Shown piece after piece: positions 42,901 through 50,894 of a DNA stretch of 64,000 nucleotides. Location of the stretch: NCBI GenBank assembly GCA_020638905.1, contig JACKHP010000010.1, forward strand, positions 1 to 64,000, written 5' to 3'. Source of the DNA: Planctomycetota bacterium. Its GTDB lineage: Bacteria > Planctomycetota > B15-G4. The position numbers were made by a program, and so were the translations under genes. A model generated the notes under the pieces. It saw nothing but the letters and a program-made list of their open reading frames with translations, made no database searches and was not told the DNA's origin. Numbering within the stretch: position 1 is the stretch's first letter; each line of letters starts with the position of its first letter.

Positions 42901-44160
42901 TCAGCCGGCCGAGGCGGACGCGCCCTCGCCGCTCTTCGCGAGCCGGTGCAGCTCGTCGTCCTCGAGCAGGCGGTCGCTGTCCTTGGCGGCCGCGAAGAGC
43001 CTGTCGACCAGCGCCGGACGCGCGTCGTAGCCGTGCGTCTCGAGCCAGTAGACGACGTTGCTCTTGCCCGACATCGGCCCCACGCGGATGACCTGCGCCA
43101 GTCCGACCATGTCGGCCGGCACGCCCGAGTAGACGCGGTTCGCGAGCCATTCCTCGCCCTTCTGGTGGGCCTTGATGACCGCTGCGGCGTGCACGCCGGT
43201 GCCGGTCTCGAACGCGTCGCGTCCGAACGCGGGGTAGCTCACGGGGATCGGGATGCCCGTCGCCTGGCTCGTGAGCTGGACGTACTCGCCCAGCCGGGCC
43301 AGGTCGTTGTCGATCCAGCCTTCGAGCCGCAGGTTGATCAGCAGCTGGTCCATCGGGACGTTGCCCGCGCGCTCGCCGATGCCCAGGGCCGTGCCGTGCA
43401 CGCGGTGCGCCCCGGCCTGCAGCGCGGCGATCGCGTTCGGCACTCCGAGCCCGCGGTCCATGTGGCCGTGCCAGTCGATCTTCACGTCGTCGCGGCCGCT
43501 CTTCGCGACGAGCTCCTGGGCCCACTTGACGAGGTTCACCGTGCCCTGCGGGACGGCGTGCCCGACGGTGTCGCACAGGCACAGCCTGCGGGTCGCCGGC
43601 GACTCGAGCGCCGCACCGTAGAGTGCCTCGAGCGTCTCGGGATGGGCGCGCGTCGTGTCCTCGGTCACGAACATCACGGCCAGTCCCTCCTGCTCGGCGA
43701 AGCGCAGCGCGTCGGTCGAGTGGCGCAGCATCGTCGCCAGGTCCCAGTCTTCGGTGTAGGCGCGGATCTGGCTGCTGCCGATGAACGTCGAGACCTCGAT
43801 GGGCACGCCCGTCTTCTGCATGATCTCGGCCACCGGCCGGATGTCGGCCGCCACCGTGCGCGCGGCGCAGTTGGGCTCGATGCGCAGCTTGCTGTCGCGG
43901 ATCTCGGTCACGAGCCGCGTGACCATCTCGACCACGTGCGGGCCGGCGCCCGGGAGGCCCACGTTCGCGTAGGTGATGCCCAGCGCGTCCATGAGGTGCA
44001 GCAGGCGCAGACGCTCGTCGAAGACCGGCGCCTTGACCGACGGGCACTGGAGTCCGTCGCGCAGCGTCTCGTCGTCGAACTCGATGCGGTTCGGCGGCGG
44101 CGACAGGGCGGGGGCCTTGTTCCAGTCGTAGATCAGGTCCTGCGGCGCGGGCTCGGACAT
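42901..44160 (-). CDS. DRE-TIM metallolyase (LeuA/homocitrate synthase-like), no regulatory domain
   Basis: 419 residues from ATG 44160 (GGGAGCA upstream). TIM-barrel condensing-enzyme signature: FDDETLRDGLQCPSV (the Asp/Arg of the DRE motif), ALGITYANVGLPGAG, EVSTFIGSSQIRAYT, LCLCDTVGHAVPQ and metal motif DWHGHMDRGLGVPNA (His-x-His). It lacks the C-terminal LeuA dimer domain that mediates leucine feedback, so it is either a short IPMS/homocitrate synthase paralogue or another acetyl-CoA aldolase/lyase. Substrate not assignable by sequence alone. It lies between two unknown genes; no leucine genes adjoin. Confidence 0.83.
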   Translation of the reverse strand: MSEPAPQDLIYDWNKAPALSPPPNRIEFDDETLRDGLQCPSVKAPVFDERLRLLHLMDALGITYANVGLPGAGPHVVEMVTRLVTEIRDSKLRIEPNCAARTVAADIRPVAEIMQKTGVPIEVSTFIGSSQIRAYTEDWDLATMLRHSTDALRFAEQEGLAVMFVTEDTTRAHPETLEALYGAALESPATRRLCLCDTVGHAVPQGTVNLVKWAQELVAKSGRDDVKIDWHGHMDRGLGVPNAIAALQAGAHRVHGTALGIGERAGNVPMDQLLINLRLEGWIDNDLARLGEYVQLTSQATGIPIPVSYPAFGRDAFETGTGVHAAAVIKAHQKGEEWLANRVYSGVPADMVGLAQVIRVGPMSGKSNVVYWLETHGYDARPALVDRLFAAAKDSDRLLEDDELHRLAKSGEGASASAG

Positions 44161-44252
44161 GGCGTGCTCCCGGGATGGCCGGGCTCCGGGGCCCGGTCGA
44201 CCGCGCATGTTAGCAGGACCGTTGCGGCCGCGCTCGGCGCCGCGCGGTCGGC

Positions 44253-45302
44253 TCAGCCGCCCGTCTCGCCGCCGTCCATCTCGAGGAAGAACGTGTCGGA
44301 TCCGTCGAGCTGCTCGAGGAAGGCGTGGAAGTCGAGCCGATCGTCGGCGCCGATGGGTGCCACCGCGCCGGTGAGCTGTTCGATGACGGCGTTCGGCAGC
44401 GACGCGTCGGCGGTGAGGTCTTTTCCTGCGTAGCTGCCCTCGAGACGCAGGAGGCCCTTGCGCGCCAGCGGACGCAGCAGCATGCGACGCGCGATGAGCT
44501 CGGCCTCGCTCTCGCTCACGAGCTTGACGAGATCGACGGCGTCGACCGAGCCGACACCTTCGACCAGCTCTTGGAAGAGCACTGTGACGAGGATCACGAG
44601 CGCGTCGAGGTCGAGATCGTGCTCGCCGCGCAGCACCAGGATCGGGAAGCGCTCGGGACGCTCGGTGTGTGCCAACCGGTCGAGCACCCTGGCCGCCTCG
44701 ACGCGCGCGCGGTGCAGCAGCGACGCGGTGGTGTCGAGCACCTCGATGCCGGTGCCCGTCCACGGGTCGAGATGGAAGACGCGCGCGGCGCGACGCCGGT
44801 AGTGCAGCGAGAGCCGGCGCAGGTCGGAGAGCACCTCGGCGTTCGTGCGATACGGACCGGTGAGCGCGCCCGGTGTGGCGCGCGGCGGCTCGCCGAAGGC
44901 CTCGCACGCCAGGCGGAACGCGTGTTCGCCGAGCCGGTAGCTCACGCCGTGGGCCTCGGCCGGATGTCCTGGCACGACCTCGGGAACCAGGAAACCGCGG
45001 CTCACCAGGGCCCCGTCGCCGGTGAGCAGGCCCAGCGCAGCGAGCCGCTCGGCCGGGCCGTCGCAGGCCGCCGCCAGCTCGGACCCGAGCAGCGCGCGCT
45101 GGCCGTCGAGCCGCGCGACGAGCGACGCGAGCACCAGCAGCACCTCGACGTCGGACAGATGATGTCGGGCGAAGGCTCCCAGCAGCGTGCCCGAACCGGC
45201 GTCACGCGGACGCCGCGCGACACGCTCGAGGCGGTCGGCGGTCCGCCGCTCGACGGCGTCGAGCAGCTCGCGCAGGGGGGCCCGGTCTCCGGTGGGGTCC
45301 AT
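44253..45302 (-). CDS. Hypothetical protein, 349 aa
   Basis: I do not recognise it. ATG 45302 has AGGAG eight bases before. Two similar helical/winged-helix-like stretches are visible: SDVEVLLVLASLVARLDGQRALLGSELAAACDGPAERLAALGLL near the start and LDALVILVTVLFQELVEGVGSVDAVDLVKLVSESEAELIARRMLLRPLARKGLL near residue 250. Both contain helix-turn-helix-sized units ending in LLxxGLL/LLRLE, resembling the N-terminal halves of some AAA+ ATPases or transcription regulators (inference). No membrane segments. Divergent from mgtE, with a shared palindrome between them. Confidence 0.65.
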   Translation of the reverse strand: MDPTGDRAPLRELLDAVERRTADRLERVARRPRDAGSGTLLGAFARHHLSDVEVLLVLASLVARLDGQRALLGSELAAACDGPAERLAALGLLTGDGALVSRGFLVPEVVPGHPAEAHGVSYRLGEHAFRLACEAFGEPPRATPGALTGPYRTNAEVLSDLRRLSLHYRRRAARVFHLDPWTGTGIEVLDTTASLLHRARVEAARVLDRLAHTERPERFPILVLRGEHDLDLDALVILVTVLFQELVEGVGSVDAVDLVKLVSESEAELIARRMLLRPLARKGLLRLEGSYAGKDLTADASLPNAVIEQLTGAVAPIGADDRLDFHAFLEQLDGSDTFFLEMDGGETGG

Positions 45303-45319
45303 CGTCGTCTCCTGTCCGT

Positions 45320-45333
45320 CCGGAGTACTCCGG
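45320..45333. promoter_or_regulatory. Perfect 14-bp palindrome in a divergent promoter region
   Basis: CCGGAGTACTCCGG, centred 25 bp upstream of the hypothetical gene and 117 bp upstream of mgtE. A natural operator for a dimeric repressor controlling one or both genes; no known regulator motif was recognised. Confidence 0.4.
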
Positions 45334-45344
45334 GCGTCACCTCA

Positions 45345-45392
45345 GGGTAACCCGCCCGCCGCCGTGGTGACGGACGGGCCGGGCGGATACCC
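45345..45392 (+). promoter_or_regulatory. GC-rich stem-loop in the mgtE leader
   Basis: GGGTA-(ac)-CCGCCCG pairs with CGGGCGG-(a)-TACCC across a ~20-nt loop, ending 50 bp before mgtE. About 12 base pairs, bulged. mgtE genes are often controlled by Mg2+-sensing leader RNAs, but I cannot match an M-box core here, so this is only a candidate structure. Confidence 0.3.
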
Positions 45393-45442
45393 TCGCCTGC
45401 CGCCGCGCTCCGCGGCCGGATCCGCACAACGGACGCGCGACC

Positions 45443-46813
45443 ATGGACCATCCCGACATCGCCAGGATCATCGAGGGTGTCGAGGGCGCCCTGGGCGTTC
45501 CGCGCAAGATCGCGGGAGAGGTGCGCGCGGCCGACATCGCCCAGGCGCTGGGCGAGCTCGACGAGTCGCACCGCCTGCTGGTCTTCTCGCTGCTGGGCGA
45601 CCCGAAGGCTGCCGACGTCCTGGCGGCGGCCGACGAGCGCGTGCAGGAGTCGCTGCTCGAGGCCCTGCCGGCCGAGCGCCTGACCGCGCTCCTGTCGCAG
45701 ATGGACCCGGACGACGCGGCCGACGTGCTGCAGAGCGCGCCCGAGGAGGACCGTCCGCGCATCGTCGCCGGGCTCGACGAGGAGACCCGCCGCGAGGTGA
45801 GCCTGCTCGACGCCTACGATCCCGAGTCGGCCGGCGGCATCATGACCACCGACGTCCCCACGTGTCGCGACGGCGACACCCTGGGACGGGTCATCGAGCA
45901 GCTCGGCGACGTCGAGCAGCCCGAGGCGCTCACCGCGATCTACGTCGTCGACGCCGCGGGCACCCTGCTCGGCCTCGTCGACCTGCGTGCGCTGCTCGTC
46001 TCCGACCGCGACGCGCTCGTGCGCGACGTGATGGACACGGACGTCATCTCGGCCCACGTCGACGACGACCAGGAGGAGGTCGCCCGCCTGGTCGACCGCT
46101 ACGACCTCGCGTCGGTGCCGGTGGTCGACGCCGCCCGGCGCCTCAAGGGCGTGATCACCGTCGACGACGTGATCGACGTGCTCGGCGAGGAGGCCAGCGA
46201 GGACATGCTGCGCCTGGCCGGCACGGGCGCCGTGCACCCCACGGGTCAACCGCTGGTCGAACGCCTGCTGGCACGCGCCCCCTGGCTCTCGGTCACGCTC
46301 GTGGGCTCGTTCAGCGCGGGCCTCGTGCTCGAGTTCATCGAGCAGCGCTGGTTCCCGCACGCGCTCGAGGTGCAGTCGAGCTTCAAGGCGCTGCTGTACT
46401 TCATCCCGCTCATCGGCGGCATGGCGGGCAACGTGGGCAGCCAGTCGTCGACGATCATGGTGCGCGGCTTCGCCACCGGCGAGGTCGACCCCAAGCGCCC
46501 GATGCGCGTGCTCAAGGGAGAGCTGCTGCTGGGTCTCGTGATCGGCGTGCTGGCCGGGCTGATCGTCGGCGTCGCCGCCGCGCTGGTGCATCCCGAGCGC
46601 CCGTGGCTGGGGCTCGTGGTGGGGACGGCGCTGCCCGCGGCCATCGGCGTGGCCGCGCTGGCGGGCACGCTCGTCCCGTTCGCGTGCGCGGCCGTGGGCA
46701 TCGATCCGGCCTACGCCAGCGGACCCTTCCTGCAGACGCTCAACGACCTGTCCGCCTACGTGATCTACTTCACCGTCGCCATCGGGCTCATGGATGGCCT
46801 CCAGCTCCACTGA
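45443..46813 (+). CDS. mgtE: Magnesium transporter MgtE
   Basis: Mg2+ channel/transporter, 456 residues (family ~450). Cytoplasmic MgtE_N helical domain (residues ~20-125), two CBS domains (MTTDVPTCRDGDTLG...VVDAAGTLLGLVDL and VMDTDVISAHVDDD...RRLKGVITVDDVIDVL), a plug helix, and five membrane helices with the signature GGMAGNVGSQSSTIMVRGFATG. Acidic CBS residues that sense Mg2+ are abundant. Its last 20 bp overlap the signal peptidase gene. The 140-bp leader has a hairpin and a shared operator candidate. Confidence 0.95.
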   Translation: MDHPDIARIIEGVEGALGVPRKIAGEVRAADIAQALGELDESHRLLVFSLLGDPKAADVLAAADERVQESLLEALPAERLTALLSQMDPDDAADVLQSAPEEDRPRIVAGLDEETRREVSLLDAYDPESAGGIMTTDVPTCRDGDTLGRVIEQLGDVEQPEALTAIYVVDAAGTLLGLVDLRALLVSDRDALVRDVMDTDVISAHVDDDQEEVARLVDRYDLASVPVVDAARRLKGVITVDDVIDVLGEEASEDMLRLAGTGAVHPTGQPLVERLLARAPWLSVTLVGSFSAGLVLEFIEQRWFPHALEVQSSFKALLYFIPLIGGMAGNVGSQSSTIMVRGFATGEVDPKRPMRVLKGELLLGLVIGVLAGLIVGVAAALVHPERPWLGLVVGTALPAAIGVAALAGTLVPFACAAVGIDPAYASGPFLQTLNDLSAYVIYFTVAIGLMDGLQLH

Positions 46814-47990
46814 GAACGCCCGAGGCGTCGACCCGCTTCCGACGCCGCGCCCGCGCGGGCGACGTCGCCGGCTCGCGCTGTCCGCGGCGCTGGTGCTCGC
46901 GCCGGCGATCCTGTTCCGCGTCGCGCTGCTGCCGTTCGAGGTCACGTCGCCGTCGATGGAGCCGGCGCTGGCCACCGGCGACCGCTACCTCGCGCTGCGC
47001 GACGCGTTCGATCCGCGTGAGCGCGAGCGCTTCGACGTGGGCTTCTTCGACGGGGAGGTCGACGCGTCCCTCGACGACGACGTCGAGTCGCTCGTGAAGC
47101 GCATCGCGTCGTGGGGAGACGAATGGGTCGAGATCGAGGGCGGCGACCTGTGGGCCGGACCCGACCCGGCGAACCTCGCGCCGGTGCGCAAGTCCGACGC
47201 CCTGGCCGAGGCGCTGCTCGTGCCCGTGCACGAGTGCGCCGGCCTGGCCCCGCCCTGGACGTTCCCCGACGCACCCGCCGACGGACGCGCGACGCGGCTC
47301 GCGGCGGGTTCGGTCCCGGTCATGGCCGACTTCGGCGAGGCCGTGCGCGACGGTGTCTGGCGCGACGGACGGCTCGTGCGCGAGGGCAGCGAGCTCGTGG
47401 CCGACACCGCGCTGCGCGTGGTCGTCGGCGAGGGTGACGGCTCGCTCGTGCTCGTGCTGCGCGAGGGCGCCGACACGTTCCGCGCGCTGCTCGCGCCGAG
47501 CGAACGGGGCGGCGCCGTCCTGGCGCACAACCTGGCCGGCGCCGAGGTCGCGGCGGCGCCCGCCTTCTCCGGACTGCACCCGGGGTCGACGGTGCTGTTC
47601 AGCAACGTCGACGACCGCGTGCGCCTGGCCGTCGACGGCGAGACGGTCTTCGCCTACGACCACGCGTCCGGTTCGCCGGGCGACCCGGGCTTCCACAACG
47701 CGCCGCGGCTGGGCGTGGTCGACGGCGCGCTCGAGCTGCGCGCGGTGTCCGTCCTGCGCGACGTGCACTACACCGCGGCCGGCGATCACGGGACGCAGCC
47801 GGGCGGCGTCCTGACCCCCTGCCGGGTGGGTCCGGGACAGGTCTTCCTGCTGGGCGACGACAGCGCCCGTTCGCGCGACAGCCGGCACTTCGGCCCCGTC
47901 CCGGTCGAGCGCCTGCTGGGACGGCCGGTGTTCTGCTACGGCCCGGCCGCGCGCCTCGGCCGCCGCGCCGCCGACGGAACGGCACCGTGA
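46794..47990 (+). CDS. Signal peptidase I with a ~230-residue insertion
   Basis: Inner-membrane protease removing signal peptides, 398 residues; E. coli LepB is 324 and Bacillus SipS 184. One membrane helix (about 27-47) precedes the catalytic VTSPSMEPAL (Ser54) and the general-base Lys102 in SLVKRIASWGDEWVEI. The closing S26 box VFLLGDDSARSRDSRHFG comes only at about residue 355. In between lie ~230 residues with a beta-sandwich look (GLHPGSTVLFSNVDDRVRLAVDGE), not part of the normal catalytic domain. It may be a substrate- or ligand-binding insert. The gene starts 20 bp inside mgtE. Confidence 0.85.
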   Translation: MASSSTENARGVDPLPTPRPRGRRRRLALSAALVLAPAILFRVALLPFEVTSPSMEPALATGDRYLALRDAFDPRERERFDVGFFDGEVDASLDDDVESLVKRIASWGDEWVEIEGGDLWAGPDPANLAPVRKSDALAEALLVPVHECAGLAPPWTFPDAPADGRATRLAAGSVPVMADFGEAVRDGVWRDGRLVREGSELVADTALRVVVGEGDGSLVLVLREGADTFRALLAPSERGGAVLAHNLAGAEVAAAPAFSGLHPGSTVLFSNVDDRVRLAVDGETVFAYDHASGSPGDPGFHNAPRLGVVDGALELRAVSVLRDVHYTAAGDHGTQPGGVLTPCRVGPGQVFLLGDDSARSRDSRHFGPVPVERLLGRPVFCYGPAARLGRRAADGTAP

Positions 47991-48060
47991 AAGCGCGCAA
48001 CCGTCTCGCCGGGGCGCGGTTCCGGACGCCCGAGCGACCCGACGACGGAGCGCCATCTCC

Positions 48061-48654
48061 TTGAGCGAGCCGCCCGACGGACGCGAACTCATGCTGGCCG
48101 TGGCCGCCGACCGGCCCGGAGCCTTCGAGGACCTCGTCCGCGCCTACGAGGCGCGGGTCAAGGCCGCCTGCAAGCGCTCCGTGCGCGACGTGGCCTCGGT
48201 GGACGACCTCGCCCAGGAGGTCTTCCTGCGACTGTTCCGGTCGAGGCACCGGTACCAGCCCACGGCGCGCTTCGAGACCTTCCTCTACCGCATCATCTTC
48301 AACCTCTGCGTGAACCACACCCAGTTCAGCAACCGCCGCAGGACCTGGTCGCTCGACGCCCCAGTGGGCGGCGCCGACGACGAGGGCGCTCCGTCGTTGC
48401 CCGCCGACGAGCGCCAGGGCGCGCCGCTCGAGCTGCTCGAGGAGAGCGAGCGCGCGCTCCTCGTGCGCGAGGCGGTCGAGGAGCTGCCCGACAACCAGCG
48501 CCGCGCCCTGCTGCTGTCCCGCTTCGAGGGCCTCGGCTACGAGGAGATCGGAGCGGTCATGGACCTCTCGCTCCAGGCGGTCAAGTCGCTGCTCTGGCGG
48601 GCGCGTGAGAACCTGCGGCGACGGCTGCAGCCGATCCTCGGAGACAACCCATGA
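48061..48654 (+). CDS. ECF sigma factor (triad 1)
   Basis: 197-residue sigma-70 factor with regions 2 and 4 only. Region 2: FEDLVRAYEARVKAACKRSV, SVDDLAQEVFLRLFRSRHRYQPTARFETFLYRIIFNLCVNHTQFS; region 4: LPDNQRRALLLSRFEGLGYEEIGAVMDLSLQAVKSLLWRARENLR. The start is TTG at 48061 after GGAG; ATG at codon 11 is an alternative. It is coupled (ATGA) to the anti-sigma gene and through it to a secreted helical protein, so the three probably form one signalling unit. Confidence 0.92.
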   Translation: MSEPPDGRELMLAVAADRPGAFEDLVRAYEARVKAACKRSVRDVASVDDLAQEVFLRLFRSRHRYQPTARFETFLYRIIFNLCVNHTQFSNRRRTWSLDAPVGGADDEGAPSLPADERQGAPLELLEESERALLVREAVEELPDNQRRALLLSRFEGLGYEEIGAVMDLSLQAVKSLLWRARENLRRRLQPILGDNP

Positions 48655-49130
48655 ACGACATCCGGCGGCAGCTCCTGCACGAGTGGATGGACGGCACGTT
48701 GCCCGACGAGCGGCGCGCCGAGGTCGAGGCGTGGCTCGGCGAGCCCGAGGTGCGGCGCTACGTCGCCGAGCACCGCGCCGTCTGGACGGCCCTGGGCGCG
48801 GCCTTCGTCGACGAGCCGATCGAGGTCTCGTCCGACTTCCGCGACGAGACCGTGCGCCGGGCGCGCGCCGAGGAGCGGCGCGACGCGTTCAGCGCGCGCC
48901 GCTTCGCCGTGGCGCTGGCCGCCGGCCTGCTCATCGCGCTGGGACTGTTCTCGTGGTGGCGTCCGGCGCCGGCGCCGTCCGAGGCGCTCGACCCGGGTGA
49001 CCACGAGGTGGTGCGCCACCTGCACGTGCTGCGCGACCTCGAGCTCGTCGAGCGCCGCAAGGCCGAGCTCGACCTGCGCGGCGAGTACGACGTGCTGATG
49101 GCCTTCGCCGGCGAGGTCGAAGAAGGATGA
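48651..49130 (+). CDS. Putative membrane anti-sigma factor (triad 1)
   Basis: 159 residues. An N-terminal helical domain (IRRQLLHEWMDGTLPDERRAEVEAWLGEPEVRRYV) of the kind that binds ECF sigma factors, lacking the zinc-binding His/Cys set; one membrane helix at about 84-102 (FAVALAAGLLIALGLFSWW), and a ~55-residue periplasmic tail (HEVVRHLHVLRDLELVERRKAEL). Position between an ECF gene and a secreted protein gene, with four-base overlaps on both sides, is the main evidence. Confidence 0.78.
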   Translation: MNDIRRQLLHEWMDGTLPDERRAEVEAWLGEPEVRRYVAEHRAVWTALGAAFVDEPIEVSSDFRDETVRRARAEERRDAFSARRFAVALAAGLLIALGLFSWWRPAPAPSEALDPGDHEVVRHLHVLRDLELVERRKAELDLRGEYDVLMAFAGEVEEG

Positions 49131-49996
49131 GACGCGCGCTGCCGATCCTCGTCGCGGCGCTCGCGCTGCTGGGCGCCGGTTCCCTGGGCGGAGGGTTCGG
49201 GTTCACCGTGACCTCGGCCCAGAAGCTGGCCAACTACGAGGCCTGGCAACAGCTCTCGTCCACCGAGCGGCGCGAGCTGCGCCGCGACTGGGAACAGGTC
49301 GCCGCGCTGCCCGACGACGAGCTCGACGCGCTCTCCCGACGGCACGGCGCGCTCATGCGCATGCGCCAGGACTACACCGCCGCGCACGGCCAGCCGCCCA
49401 CGCTGGAAGCGCTCGACGCCGAGCTGGCCGGTCTCGCGCCGCGCATCGCGGCCGCCCTCGGCGCCTCGACGACCGACCCGGCCGAACTCTCGCGTCTGGT
49501 CGACGAGCGCATCGCGCGCGCGCTCGCGGCGTTCCTCGACAACCTGGAGCGCTCGGGCGAGATCGGGACGACCGAGCGCGAGTGGCTGGACAGCCTGCCG
49601 CTGCCCGAGCTCGTCCAGGAGAGCCTCAAGCTGCAGAAGCGCCAGGACCTGTTCCTGTTCGTCGAGCGCAACGCGCCCGATCAGGGCGAGCAGCTCATGG
49701 AGCTGCAGGAACTCGACCCGCTCGACGCCATCGACCGCCTCGACCAGCATCGGCGCCGCGAGGGCTTCCTGGGCCGGGCGGGGAGCATCCTCGAGCTCAC
49801 CGACGCGCAGCTGGCCGAGCTGCGTTCGTCCACGGATCGCGACGCGGTGCGGCTGCTGAAGCGCATGCTCAAGCCGCGCATCGCCGAGTTGCTGGCCGCC
49901 GCAGGCAAGGCCCCCGAGAAGATCGACCAGGTTCTGCGCCTGCCGCCGCGCCAGCTCGAGCGCACGCTCAACCAGCTCCTGCGCGAGGCCAAGTGA
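49127..49996 (+). CDS. Secreted helical protein of ECF triad 1
   Basis: 289 residues with a signal peptide (RRALPILVAALALLGAGSLGGGFG). The mature part is helical and charged: LSSTERRELRRDWEQVAALPDDELDALSRRHGALMRMRQ resembles DUF3106/Spy-like stress proteins, and later pieces AQLAELRSSTDRDAVRLLKRMLKPRI and RQLERTLNQLLREAK are similar. No catalytic motif. In the ECF operon it may sense envelope state for the anti-sigma protein (inference). The parallel operon at 59.6-61.1 kb also ends in a small secreted helical protein. Confidence 0.75.
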   Translation: MRRALPILVAALALLGAGSLGGGFGFTVTSAQKLANYEAWQQLSSTERRELRRDWEQVAALPDDELDALSRRHGALMRMRQDYTAAHGQPPTLEALDAELAGLAPRIAAALGASTTDPAELSRLVDERIARALAAFLDNLERSGEIGTTEREWLDSLPLPELVQESLKLQKRQDLFLFVERNAPDQGEQLMELQELDPLDAIDRLDQHRRREGFLGRAGSILELTDAQLAELRSSTDRDAVRLLKRMLKPRIAELLAAAGKAPEKIDQVLRLPPRQLERTLNQLLREAK

Positions 49997-50045
49997 ACGC
50001 TCGCCCGGCGCGTCGCTATCATGGCGCGCGCCACGGAGGTCGAGC

Positions 50046-50894
50046 GTGCGGTTCGTCAAGGTCGAGGGTGCGGGCAACGACTACGTGCTGGTCGACGGGT
50101 TCGACGGCATTCCCGACGACCCGGCCGCGCTCTCGCGCGCGGTGAGCGACCGCCACCGCGGGATCGGCTCCGACGGACTCATCGTGCTCGCCGCGCCCGG
50201 ACCCGGGTCGCTCGCGCACGCCCGCATGCGCATGTGGAACGCCGACGGCAGCGAGGGACGCATGTGCGGCAACGGGCTGCGCTGCGTCGTGCGCTGGCTG
50301 GTCGAGAGCGGACGCGCGTCGCCGGACGGGGTCGTGCGCGTCGACACGGCCGCGGGCCCCCGCGAGGGACGGGTGCTGGACGGCGAGACCGTCGAGGTCA
50401 CGATGGGCGTGCCCGACTTCCGTCCCGAGGCGCTGCCGGCGCTGCTGCCCGGCGACGGACACGACCCGTGCGAGCACGCGCTGCCCGACGGCCTGGCAGC
50501 CGATCCCGACGTGGCGTTCGGCGTCTCGATCGGCAATCCGCACCTCGTGGTGCGCGTGTCCGACCCGGCGCGTGTCGACCTCGGGCGTTTCGGCGCGGCC
50601 CTCGAGCGTTCGCCCGAGCTGCCCGAGGGCGCGAACGTGCACTTCACCTCGGGTCCGCGCGACGGACGTGTCACGGTGCGTCCGTGGGAACGGGGATCGG
50701 GCGCGACCCAGGCCTGCGGCACGGGCGCCGTGGCGGTGGCCGTCGTGGCCATGCGGCTGGGCTGGACGCCGACCGGCGCGCTGCTCGTCCAGATGCCCGG
50801 CGGTGCCCTCGGCGTGCGCTGGGACGGGCGCGGTCCGGCCTGGCTGGCCGGCCCCGCGCGGCTGCCCTTCCGCGGCGAATGGAGCGCCTCGTGA
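50046..50894 (+). CDS. dapF: Diaminopimelate epimerase
   Basis: Converts LL- to meso-diaminopimelate for lysine and peptidoglycan. 282 residues from GTG 50046 (GGAGG upstream). Both catalytic cysteines are seen: RMCGNGLRCV (Cys in the first half) and SGATQACGTGAVAVAV (second half); VKVEGAGNDYVLVDG and WNADGSEGRMCGNG are standard. Its stop overlaps the next gene's GTG. Presence implies meso-DAP peptidoglycan. Confidence 0.96.
   Translation: MRFVKVEGAGNDYVLVDGFDGIPDDPAALSRAVSDRHRGIGSDGLIVLAAPGPGSLAHARMRMWNADGSEGRMCGNGLRCVVRWLVESGRASPDGVVRVDTAAGPREGRVLDGETVEVTMGVPDFRPEALPALLPGDGHDPCEHALPDGLAADPDVAFGVSIGNPHLVVRVSDPARVDLGRFGAALERSPELPEGANVHFTSGPRDGRVTVRPWERGSGATQACGTGAVAVAVVAMRLGWTPTGALLVQMPGGALGVRWDGRGPAWLAGPARLPFRGEWSAS

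Noticed and set aside
45345..45392. Mg2+ riboswitch (M-box) upstream of mgtE
   Set aside because: Only a bulged hairpin is visible; the conserved M-box core was not found.
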